From Tomocerus qinae (lineage: Eukaryota; Arthropoda; Collembola; Entomobryomorpha; Tomoceridae), in NCBI GenBank assembly GCA_020055645.1, contig CM034546.1, forward strand, positions 129,911,875 through 129,975,874: a stretch of DNA of 64,000 nucleotides, given 5' to 3'. The translations under genes were made by a program, and so were the position numbers. Under the pieces are notes generated by a model. That model saw nothing but the letters and a program-made list of their open reading frames with translations. It did not search any database and was not told the DNA's origin. Below, in pieces: positions 34,890 to 49,218 of this stretch. Positions within the stretch are counted from its first letter, which is position 1; every line of letters begins with the position of its first letter.

Positions 34890-35090
34890 TCCAAATTATC
34901 GTCCGAATCTTTTAAGGCTTCTCCATCATCTAAATATTCATCCTTGTTCACTAAAGATTTGTATACGGTACACAGTTTTTTAACTTTCTCCAGACCCAAC
35001 CGAATTCGTCTAACTGTCAATATGTTGCTCATGTTTGGAAAAACACCGTTCCAAAGCTCCGGTTGATGCTGGCAAAATCATCAAATTTTC
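34890..35090 (-). pseudogene. hAT transposase C-terminal (dimerisation domain) remnant
   Basis: A LPAS-GALERCFS stretch in one frame is followed by an ILTVRRIRLGLEKVKKL stretch in another, ending in an acidic tail and stop. This is the usual order at the end of hAT transposases (PAS-ERxFS, RRxxLxxxxVxxL). At least one frameshift. Confidence 0.7.
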
Positions 35091-36007
35091 TGCAAAATTG
35101 ATAAGCGATGGAGTAACAGAACCTGTGTTTTCGAGATTTTAAAACAGCGAATAATACTAATTATAAAAAACTAGCTTCACAAGATGCAGCGTATGGTCTG
35201 ATAAAATTCAGAAATAGTACTGCATAAAGAAAGAAAAGGCGGTCATCGCACTTCTTTATCGAGTGGAAATCAGCTCCTAAAATGTTTTACATAAGTCTAT
35301 GGATGGATATCTATGAATGTATATGAATTCGTGAAGTCATATCATACAAATACAAAGGCATTTTTTTCAGCTGTTAACATCAGATATGTGTGCAGGTACT
35401 ATTCATTTAAATAGTGTGTACCTAACAGCGATAATGAATAATAATCCAACATTAGCTTAGCAGAATATTGTAGAAGAGCATCACAATGGCAGTGTAATGT
35501 TAAGTTTGTACTTCGTGACTGCTTAGGAGAATTTTAATAAATAAATTAGTGAAATATTATATTACAGTCTCTATATTCGTATATTTAGAACTATATATGT
35601 ACTACTACTACTACTGCTACTACTACTACATATTCGTATATAAAGTATTTAAAATATATTTATATATGTATATAGTTATTATCTGTATAATATGATAAGT
35701 GCAGATAATTTACCATTTTTACCATTAAATGCATTTTTACCATTTAGTGCATTTTTACCACTGTGATGGTAAAAAAGCCCAAAAAGTGGTAAATTTTGTA
35801 CACTGCCAAAAGTGTGTGTGATTAATTTATACCAAAAACTTATTTGTATGGTTTAGTATTTATTTATGACTGACAGTTGTTTTTAGAAATGAAGAAACCG
35901 CGATGAAGACTTGCCTTGCAGTGCAAATACTATGACGAAGGTAGTACTTATAAGGTGTACCAATAAATATATGTAGTATGTGTTTCTATTCTACTACTAC
36001 TTTACCC

Positions 36008-36155
36008 ATGAGTAGAGATTGTAAAACAATGAAAGTTGCTAATTAGAACAAATTATTACGGCAAACTCACTCGACTTTGCTTTTTGTTGTTAGTTTTCAT
36101 TGTTCTTAACCCTCTACTCAGAAGTTACCGCTGGTAGATGGTATTTTGTACACTG
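36008..36155. mobile_element. Solo hAT-family terminus beside an inverted repeat
   Basis: GGTATTTTGTACACTG ends at 36155 and is the complement of the left terminus of the elements at 22325 and 33204. Just left of it, TGAGTAGA...ACAATGAAA (from 36009) and its inverse TTTCATTGTTC...TCTACTCA (to about 36121) form an imperfect palindrome. No matching opposite terminus or octamer duplication was found, so this is a fragment. Confidence 0.45.
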
Positions 36156-36417
36156 TCTGTACTGAATAGATTAATTACACAACCCATAAAAGGCATTCCA
36201 GTTTCTGTACTTTAACAGAGAAAGTCTGTCGGTAAATATAATTCTTTGTTAAAGCCATCTCAAAATGAATAGTAATTTTTGTGCGAAACATTTAAAAAGT
36301 TAGAAAAGTGTATTTCTGAAGTTTGTAGAATTACAAAGAAATTATTTTAACAAATATCAATATTAATTTATATGCTGAGTGGATGATTTCGTTTGATAGA
36401 CACAAAACCAACATTTT

Positions 36418-38830
36418 TCATGCCTCGAGGTCCACATTTTTCAGAAGCAGAAATTCCTTTTCAATTGTTTTCTGCATATCCTCAACCTCTAGTTGGCTAT
36501 TAATGAGACTTTGATTTACAGCAAGTTTTATTCGCAGATCATCGCAATAAGATAATGTTGTAAATACCACCGCTTAAACAAAAATAAATACCCTTTAACG
36601 AAATAATGGTTAATGTTACATTTTCATCAATGTTGTCGTATAATTGTATAAGTATAGATAAAAATATATTAAAATAGAAAAACGCCCCTTAAGGTATCAA
36701 AAGTACAATCTCCAATTTCACTTCGTGAAGATTCACAATATCCATATTTCGGGAAAATTATGAATATCCGTGTTTGTACAACTGGATGTACAACCAGTAT
36801 AATGTAAATGTGATGTAGAATGATGAGTAAGAAGTTATGTAAAGAATATGAATCACTATAATAACGCAATACGTGCTATACATAAGGTATATCCATATTG
36901 TGAGTTTAACTCGGTTGTAATTACTGGAGTATATATTGTCCTTTTGAAACCTTAAGGGCAGGGCAAGAAAAATTCAGGTCTTTTTCTAGTTTTGCTGTTT
37001 GAAACCCAAAACCCGGAGGTTTTGATGTTTTATAGTCAAAACCCAGCCCAAAACCTGTACCCTGCTTAAGAGAATAGCTTACGTTTATGAGAAACTCCAG
37101 GCCCGATGGAGAAGTACATGTCCACTGCTTTCATATCCAATATAGAGCATTTTCGTTTTGGTCCAGGGAAACTGGTTCCTATAGCACTGGGCGTAGTATG
37201 TTTTGCTAAATATCTGATTAACGCGGGAAAAGTTGCTCCGACGAAAAAACAGAAATAATATGGAAGCAAAGGGGCCAGAGAATTCTTCAAGCTATTGAGA
37301 TTTTCTTGTATTAATTCAAGACGGGTTACTGGATCTGCTACTCCTATGGGAAGTCTGATACATGCCATCGAACTGAAATATAAATTTGTGTATTTTAATA
37401 AACCATTGCGAAACGAAAATATGATAGCAGATCTTTATTGATTTTCAACAACTGTCAAGGGGTAACTGTAGCCTATAGGCAGTATATTAGTGTCCTAGAA
37501 GGGTCTAGGTTAGAACCTTTTTGTTGTCGAATAAGATAGTGCACGGTTCACGACTTTGTACGATGAATAGAACGGACTGGACTTTTAGTTACTTACAATT
37601 ACAAACAGAACCGAAATTAGGTCAATTTTTAGTTATTTTAAATATTTGAAACCCATTCCCGATTTTTGCCCATTTAAAAACTTGGTCTTTTTTTACCTGA
37701 AAATTGTATCATCATTTGACTTTACAGTTTTCACATATATAGAGAAGAAAAACTTCACAGAATAATGATATGGTCTGTGAAAATAGTTAATTGGCGTGGT
37801 AAATATTTTGTTTCACTTACACATGATTAGTTATAAAATCTGGATGGCCAGACATGGGAAATGGTAAACTACAAACTATATTTTCTGGAATTTTTGCATT
37901 TCGTTTTAAGATTGTCTCTCTAATGGCCGCAGCAAATCCAGAGTAAATCACGGCCGTAATCCCCACATTGTGAGTGTTTTTTATTTCTTTTAACAGCGAA
38001 ATCGAAACTGGTTCGGAGAGGGAATAAAAATATTTATTTGTAATTTTACCCATATCACGTTTCCAAAAATAATTTTCTTGAAATTGTTCGATGTAAAGTT
38101 TAGTCGTCTGAAACGGAAGTAAAATAACCATTTTGACGAAAGTCAAAATCTGGTAAACTTTTCGTTCTTTCGCTGGCTTAGTCGGCATTGCTGTGAATTG
38201 GTCTAGCTCCCATTCTCCAGTCGATGCTAGATGAATGACAACATTTTTCACAAAAGACAACCCATCGCCAATACAATGGTGAAATCTGGTCAAAATCATG
38301 GAATGTATTTCATCTGATCCAGATTCAACATTTTTTATTACTAATATTTCCCATGGGCTTCTATTTTTAGCAAAAGGTTTCACCAATAACTCAGATTCTA
38401 TTTCTTGTATCTGTTTCATGGAAACTTTATTGGAACATCCGCTGATTTCTTTTACTTCGTAATGGTAAATATGTTGAGAAATGTCAAAGTCTTCTTCCCA
38501 TCTCCAGAACATAAATCCCATCCACTGGTAAGGATATTGTTTCAATCGCACATTTTTTATTTCCCCCTTACTATTTCTAATGTCAACTATTTTCTGCATA
38601 AACTGTCGTCGAAGCAATTTGAGATCTAGATCACCATTAAGTAAAGAGCTAATTATTATAGTAGCCTTTGGATTTGTATAAATATTATCAACGGCAAACA
38701 AGGCACTCATCCCGTTAATAATTCCATATAAATCAGAATGGAAATAAACAATGCAAGACGCTAAGAGTCGTATTATGAAAATAGGCAATATGACAATTGC
38801 TGTAAAAATCACACTAAATAATAAAATCAT
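36418..38830 (-). CDS. Wax-ester synthase / diacylglycerol acyltransferase of WSD type (copy A)
   Basis: Acyl-CoA:alcohol O-acyltransferase. Exons in transcript order 38830-37821, 37372-37083, 36572-36418 (GT-AG, phases agree), 484 residues. Start chosen: the first ATG (38830), in the hydrophobic lead MILLFSVIFTAIVIL; the open frame continues a few codons upstream without ATG. The N-terminal membrane segment is followed by RFHHCIGDG, the catalytic HHxxxDG motif of the WS/DGAT family. The C-terminal WSD part has NHVSMACIRLPIG, SFPGPKRK, DMYFSIGPG and VVFTTLSYCDDLRIKLAVN. WSD enzymes are membrane-associated (ER or lipid droplet) and make wax esters or triglycerides. Copy B at 49219-52172 has the same exon boundaries. 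Confidence 0.9.
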
Positions 38831-40795
38831 AGTCACACACAACTCTTATTGAAAATTCAAAAACAATTCTTAAAAACTGTCAAAATCGGATTTATTACAG
38901 ACGTTGAGTTGAGTTAACAAGCGTGTTTAACGCATTGCGAATCGCAGCCTTACTCTTGCTTTGCTGATACTATTATACGAGTTGGAGTGTGAATGAGAGA
39001 ATATGTAAGCATAAAATATGTATATTTGTACAGTACACAGTGCTGTGCAGGTGGTTTCTCATAAAAGGCAGTGCCTTTAAGGCACTACAACTTAACTGCA
39101 ACACTAGCCTGGCAAAGCCTTTAGTTTGCTTGGAGATCAGACATGATATTCTTTTCTTGAATTTCAAAAATTGAGTTATTGATTTTCAAGAAATATTTCA
39201 AGCACTGTCTCGTAGGAATTAATCACCGAGCACTTGGTTTCTCATAGACATTTGAAAGGAGAATACTTATTCAATTTCGGGAACTGTTCAGTAAAATAAA
39301 AGATTGCGCAATTCTCTTGAAATTCAATCCAGTACTAGAAAGATAATTGACTTCAGTTCAAGGTAAAATTCCCATTGTGAGAATGACTTAGAAAATTATA
39401 CTCTTAGACTTATCATTAACGTTTATTTCACAGCCAAGAAAGAAATAACTTTCCCGTAGAATGTCTGTATAGCCTGTAGATCTCTTTCTGCAATTGTTTG
39501 TATAACAACATATTATGTAGGCATGATGTAAAAGTTATTACATAGCGTTCTAAACTGGTACTATATTATATCATATTTATAATCGAAGAGTAATATTTAT
39601 TTATTTGTGACACTCTATTTGAGCTATTTGCCCATGCATGGAATATAATAAAGGTCCTTTTTTCCTTTTTATTGGAGTGTAAAATTGTAAAAAAGATAGA
39701 TTTTTGCTTTTTTATATGTTTAACTTTCTAAAAGTTGCAATTAAATTACAATATCGTCCTTTAAGGAACGAAAAAGCCAATATCCATTTTTTGTGTGGTG
39801 CAGGAAAAAGCCAATATCCACCAAGTAGATTATTTGGGCCCTGTTAACCAAAATTAGTTGACATAAGAAGTGTCACGTAACTTGTCAGCTGTCTAATAAA
39901 CTAATACATGACCTTGTACGACGAGAAGAAACGATGACGTTAAGTCGATTTTCAGTTATATTAAAATTTTTACCCACTACCCCTATCCGGCGATGATTTT
40001 AACCTGTTCCTTAGTACGGCAAAACATGTCAGCTGTCGAACAACCTTTTGCCCGACTTTATAGGTTTAATATGACCGAAGTTACTTTACTTTCAGTTATT
40101 TGTAGATTTTGAACTCCTCCCTCAATCAGGGGGTACGATGAGTGACCGATCTTGCCCATTTGCAAACTCGGTCTTAATTTTTACCTCAAAAAGCTACCCT
40201 GAAATTTTGAACTGCCTATCTCTAAACATCGAAAGTTATCGAGCACAGGGATTTCCGGACGGACGGACAGAAATAGTATTCGTATATAAAGCGGTTAACT
40301 GCTTTGAATAATCAATATTTGGTCAAATATTATTATAGGCATTAAAAATGTTTTGCCCGAGGTGAAATGAGCATCCGCTAGTAGTTCATTACGCCTTCCT
40401 CGCAGTACATCCAATAACTTCTGTTTTAATAGCGTTTTAATATTTTTTTTGTATCAGAAAGCTCTTCCAGATGCCTTTTTCAACTTAGCTGAATGACAGA
40501 GACTGAAACACTGAAAGAAATAATAAATGCGAGATTATTGTTCCCAAAGCTAGGAATTAAATTTTTATCGCCTTTTCTTTTACATACCGGTTTATTCAAA
40601 TTTCCATTGATTTAATTAATGTTATTATTTAAAGGTACAGATTAAGCAAATAAATAAAATTTTAATCGTAGTATCGTTGAAGGCACACTCTAGGTACATT
40701 TTTAGCAAAAATGCATTTAAAAATTTATCTATCAAATTCAGAGGGGATGTTTCTAACGGCCAAATAGATTTACGATGACATGACTTAATACTTAT
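38831..40795. other. Intergenic spacer
   Basis: Upstream flank of WSD copy A. It includes a fragment of the ATATCGTCC repeat family (about 39751-39830). No gene seen. Confidence 0.5.
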
Positions 40796-41395
40796 TTAGT
40801 TGAGTCCCAGAACTCTTCCTTGACAAGCCTGAATATAAAATGGCATAGTAAAATATAGATTCAGAATGTTGATTAAAAATGCATTAAAATATTTAGAAGC
40901 AATACAAACAAACATACATTGACTTTGGACACTGCTTCAGAATCGCTGACACCTGCAGCTGCCATTTCAGTTTTGATGCACTTAGAGTACTGTAAACGCA
41001 AGAAATATAATTTTGCATAATTTATTATTTAATATGGTATAAATATCAATAAACTCGGATATGGGGGCAATGTAGTAAATTATTATTGTTAATCTTACGT
41101 TTAAGAGTCTGTCTGGATGCAATGGCAATTCAGAGCATGCTTTCTTAATGTTTTGCTTGGAGTCCATGATGCTTTTTAATTCTTGTTGTTGGCATTTGAC
41201 GAATTGATCCTTTCCAGGAGCCTGGTCATAGCAACCGAAGAAATCCTCAGCAACATCTTCATTGACAATGTCGCATCTCAGGCAAACTCTGGCAACAATT
41301 CTGAGAGTGTCTGCTATGCTTCCAGTCATGTCTCTGCCTTCTACAGCAAAAATGGCTGCAAGAACCACGAAAAGTGTTACAGTTTTTGAGTTCAT
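40796..41395 (-). CDS. Small secreted Cys-rich helical protein, odorant-binding-protein-like
   Basis: Exons 41395-41099, 40989-40918, 40828-40796 (GT-AG, all phase 0), 133 residues. Start: ATG at 41395 gives a clean signal peptide (KTVTLFVVLAAIFAVEG); an upstream TTG is in frame but not used. The mature part has seven cysteines in the order CLRC, FFGC, FVKC, KKAC, SKC and AC, with charged helical spacers. Length and general design recall PBP/GOBP carriers, but the spacing (C-x2-C first) is not classical, so I do not assign the family firmly. The last exon is short, and an alternative acceptor 15 bases further in would give a different tail. Confidence 0.65.
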
Positions 41396-41469
41396 GTTCA
41401 AAATGTTTCAATCTATTTCTGCAGTAGACAACAGAAGAAATTATTGTAAAGAAAATCGAGAAAATCTGT

Positions 41470-41478
41470 CTTTATATA
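41470..41478 (-). promoter_or_regulatory. TATA box of the small Cys-rich secreted protein gene
   Basis: TATATAAAG on the minus strand, about 75 bp before the ATG at 41395, the expected distance for a core promoter with a short leader. Confidence 0.55.
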
Positions 41479-41479
41479 C

Positions 41480-44440
41480 GCAACATTTCTAACTCAAAGA
41501 TCCAAGTCACCAAAGCAAATAAGCATACCCATTTGGTCACCTCAATTCAATTTTCAAGGTCGTGATCTCGTGTATTCAGTTTCTTCTGCTGTACACATTT
41601 TAATTTTTTGCACCTGTGTAAATAATTCAAGATATCATGCATTTTATATTACCTCGCTTTATTATATCGCACACTGATGATTGATGAAGTGTGCTTTTCT
41701 TACTTCTGGATCAGTTATGTATAGTAAAGATCGGATTACATAAATTCCGAAAGAGATGTTAGAAATGTAGAAATACAAGTAGAGATAAAAAGGATGGAGA
41801 CTACTAATTATAACATCATAACAAGGGAACAAAAAGAACCTTTTTTGCCTTTTACCTTTTTTATAAAAAAGATAGGAGTAAGATTTTTTAAAAGCTGTCC
41901 TTTTTTGCCTTTTTTTACCTTTTTTAATAAAGCAGCTTGCCCCATTTATTTCCACTTTACATGTAAATAAGGTAAAATGACTGCTTTTTTTAGAAAAAAA
42001 CATACTTAAATACCTTTTTGTAAAAAAGGAGTATATCTTTTTTGTTCCATGATCACAACTATTTATGTAATATTATATGCATTATCATCACGGCAAATGA
42101 TTCGTTATGGTTCAGTTATTGAAACAGGTGTCCAATATATTAAATTTTTTAAATACACTACAAAACCAGCTAACGTAAGTCGTTAACAAGTTCAAATTCG
42201 GGTACCGCTTAAGGTTGTTCAATTGTACTGTAATACTTATTGGAATTTTGTTGGTAACTCGTAATAAATGATTGCACAAATCTTTTTGAAAATCAATAGC
42301 AGTACAAGGGCTTTGTGAACATAATAATAAATTGACTTCGGTAGTAATTAAAGATAAAATGGTAACCTTCGAGGTAAACTTCGAGATAACTATAAACTCT
42401 TATATACTTGTAATAATCAACGTTTGTTTCACTACCAGGACAGAAATAGTATCTATCGTGTAAGATGTGTGAATAGCCATGCAGGGCCCTTTTTGCAATT
42501 GTTTCTTTGAAAAACATGTTATGTTGCATAATATTAAAGTTATTACAAACCGTTCTAAAGTACCGACTGCGCCGACTGGTATCAGGCACGTATTCAGGAA
42601 TTTGACCAAGCCCACCAAAATATATTGGTAAAATTAAGACATATTCGCGTCATATATTTTTTGAGAATTTAGGGGGGCTTGAGCCCCCTAGCCCTCCCCC
42701 TTTGGATACGTGCTTAACTGTTATATATCGTATTAAATATTTATCGAAAAAAGCATTAGAAAACGTTATCGATTTTTGTTTTGCTGTTGTCACATCATTT
42801 TGTTGGAAGATAATTGGTACTCAGACAGACAGTAATTATTCATGCTTTGATAAATTTCCCAGGTTAGGACGCTATCCTATACGTACTCAGAAATTTACAA
42901 TAATTTAAGATATAAGGACATAAACCACGGACTACTAGACCATTCTGTAGAATGTGTCAAAAACCATAAAATGCAGTAATCCATAGAGACTAGAATCTGA
43001 AAAGAAAAACTGACTCTGAATAACAACCAATTTGGACTTAATTAACCATTAATAAGTGAATGGTGACTCATTTTCATATCTATTGTTAAGAAAAATCTTT
43101 ACAAAATAGGAAAATAGCAGGAGTCGTCATTTGAAATTTAGAATTCTGTACATTGCGCTACCTCATATATTATATAGCAAAGATCGTATGATTGTGGCTG
43201 ACAGTGACCGAGAATCATCATCATAGTTCATACTAATAGTATAAACGTGAAGTGGAAGTGCGCATTAAAATAATTCTGCGATGGATTATTCATGTAGAAG
43301 ATGAAATTCCTGTTAGTACGTAGACGCAGGGAATTTAATTTTTATGCTGTTGAAAATCAACGATGTATCCATGAATTTCGGGTTAATCTGCAGTCGCTAT
43401 AAATTTACACATTTCAACATTTTTTTCTAGTAATCTGTGCTAGGTTTACTGCTAGTACAATATAGTATAGCAACTTTTTATCAATAAATAGTTTAAATTG
43501 TGAACACTTTTAATGAGCACACGTTTGGGACAGGAGCATTATAATATGAACGTAAATAGTTAAAAGGAAATAAAGGAAAGTAAATGTACAGATTACACAA
43601 CTCTAATTTTACATTTAGATATTGACGCATATCCCAAATGCATAAAAATCATTTCAAGGTTAAAGATCGTGGATTTTACCGGTTTCACGAATAGAATTTT
43701 TTATGCGAACAAATCTAACAATAAGAGTCATACAGGTATGGACATATTACATGGACGAGTGAGACTTTGCATCCTGTCCCTCTCAGCACTACTGGAGAAT
43801 AACTATCAACATCCAATGTACCAAAATAACATTAACCTTGGTGAGGTGATGCCAGAGTTGGTCCTGGTAAACTGTATATTGCACAACAACGCAAATATAT
43901 ATTTCAAAGCTGTATTATTTTTATAGCACTGTTATTCAACCTTTATCTCTAGAGATAATCAATTATTTGGTAATTGACTAAGTGTGTTTATTTGTTCAAC
44001 ATAAGTATTACAATTAAATTTTGTTATGAAAAGAGAGTCAATTAATTTTACATGACCAATTTGCTATGTAAGTAGATTACGTTTTGTAATTGTTTTTGTA
44101 CACTATGCAATAATCATAAAGGACATTCCAACATAATTCAACAGGATTGAAGATTTGTATAAAATAGAAAATTCAGTAGATTTATTGAAGAATCATTAAT
44201 AACAATTCCATTAGAGACATTCTTGCGTCATAAATCTTAGCATTGATTTAAATTGTAAATTTATCTTTGATTTTTAAGTCTAAGAAAGTTTTTTTAACAT
44301 TGTGACAGTTTTTGAAGTTGTTTATGGATAGTTACGGAAATATTGACCCATGAAGACCCATTTAAAATTTATGTGATTATGCAGCCCTGAATTATTTGTT
44401 TCATACCGGCGGAAGAAAAACAAATAATTTGATAACTACA
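41480..44440. other. Intergenic spacer
   Basis: Nearly 3 kb upstream of the maltase gene. It holds a pyrimidine-rich low-complexity tract (41830-42030) and a GCACGTATCC-family MITE (42587-42713). An open frame at 43669-43926 shows no motif I recognise. Confidence 0.5.
42587..42713. mobile_element. GCACGTATTCAG-family MITE
   Basis: GCACGTATTCAGGAATTTGA at the left and CCCTTTGGATACGTGC at the right form imperfect inverted ends around 127 bp, with GGGGGGCTTGAGCCCCC near the right. Same family as the copies at 12384, 50149 and 58656. Confidence 0.65.
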
Positions 44441-44445
44441 GTGGA

Positions 44446-48151
<3,706 letters not shown>

Positions 48152-49218
48152 TAAATTATTTAACCCGTTAGCTAGTTATATGTGACTTAGCTTACACAAA
48201 GCAAAGCAGTTAAAATTTCAATTCAAACCCCAATGACTCCTTATTGTGTAATTTTTAAGCCTACCCACCTAATTTGCTATTACTGTACTTAATTTCTAAA
48301 TTAAAAAAATACTTAATAACTTGTCCATATAACAAACACAATAGTCACAATAATAATGATCAATTTTATTTCAAAAGTGGACTATTATATTGATGTGAAT
48401 GATATTTAGCTTAGAATATGTAAACAAGTATTAATACCTAAACATGTACAGATTAGATTGCTTCAATAATATAATGTTGGAGTTTTAAAACCCCATTTTT
48501 AATTTTTTATAAAATAAAATCAGCACGATTGTACAGTTCTTTCCTCATTTAATGATAGCATTACAAATACAAACATCTCCACATATTCTAATGTTCTAAT
48601 TATACTTCAGCCATTAAAAAATATTATAAGTAGTACATACAAACATTCTTAAATTTATATTTAATTATAATTTTAGCAAATATACACTTATTTAGAAAAA
48701 GACGTTGCCTCTTTTTATTTTTCAAGTATTGATCTCTCCCTAACACCTAATCTAATAAAACCTAAACTAAAATAATGTGAACTCCCAGTGGCAAACCTTC
48801 CAACTAGTATTTTTGAAATATTTAATATTAAAAACGTTTGGAGTAAGAATTCATACATCTAAAATTATACAGCCAAAAATTGTTACTGATAAAATTTTAT
48901 GACTTCGGATTACTCTTACTCCAAACTTGGCTTACCCTTCCTAGTACAAATTTACTCTTCCAAATTCTTTCTTCTTTTTTATAATTATTTTCTACCCAAG
49001 TCAAGTTCCCAATTTAAATGAAGATTTTAGAAATCGTTCTATTCAGTTACACCAAATGAATATTGTTAATGAAGTAAAAAATACGATAAAAGTAGAAAGG
49101 GCTAGAAAACAATGCTCAAGAAAGTTGGACATATTATTCTATAATTTTTATTTGCTTGGGAAATGTAATAATCAGAATGATCACTCATTTCATTTCGTTT
49201 TTCGACATTCCAGGTTTT
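48152..49218. other. Intergenic spacer
   Basis: Short convergent spacer between the maltase and WSD copy B. AT-rich; no feature seen. Confidence 0.5.

Larger units (their letters stand above)
33204..35805. mobile_element. hAT element copy 2, degenerate, with hAT transposase remnant
   Basis: Termini CAGTGTACAAAAT...ATTTTGTACACTG are flanked by perfect octamers CCAAAAGT (33196-33203 and 35806-35813). The left subterminal 120 bp match the shell at 22325 closely (ACCAGTGGTAAGTGGTTTTT, AACGTTAAATACC). Inside, the minus strand at 34890-35090 reads a broken hAT C-terminal dimerisation motif (PASTGALERCFS, then a frameshift, then VRRIRLGLEKVKKL). The minus strand at 34278-34416 encodes a charged coiled-coil tail of unrelated look. 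Non-functional, but it fixes the family as hAT. Confidence 0.85.

Noticed and set aside
43669..43926. 85-codon open frame with a faint resemblance to the end of a Harbinger-type transposase
   Set aside because: Only a few residues fit and no catalytic residues are seen.
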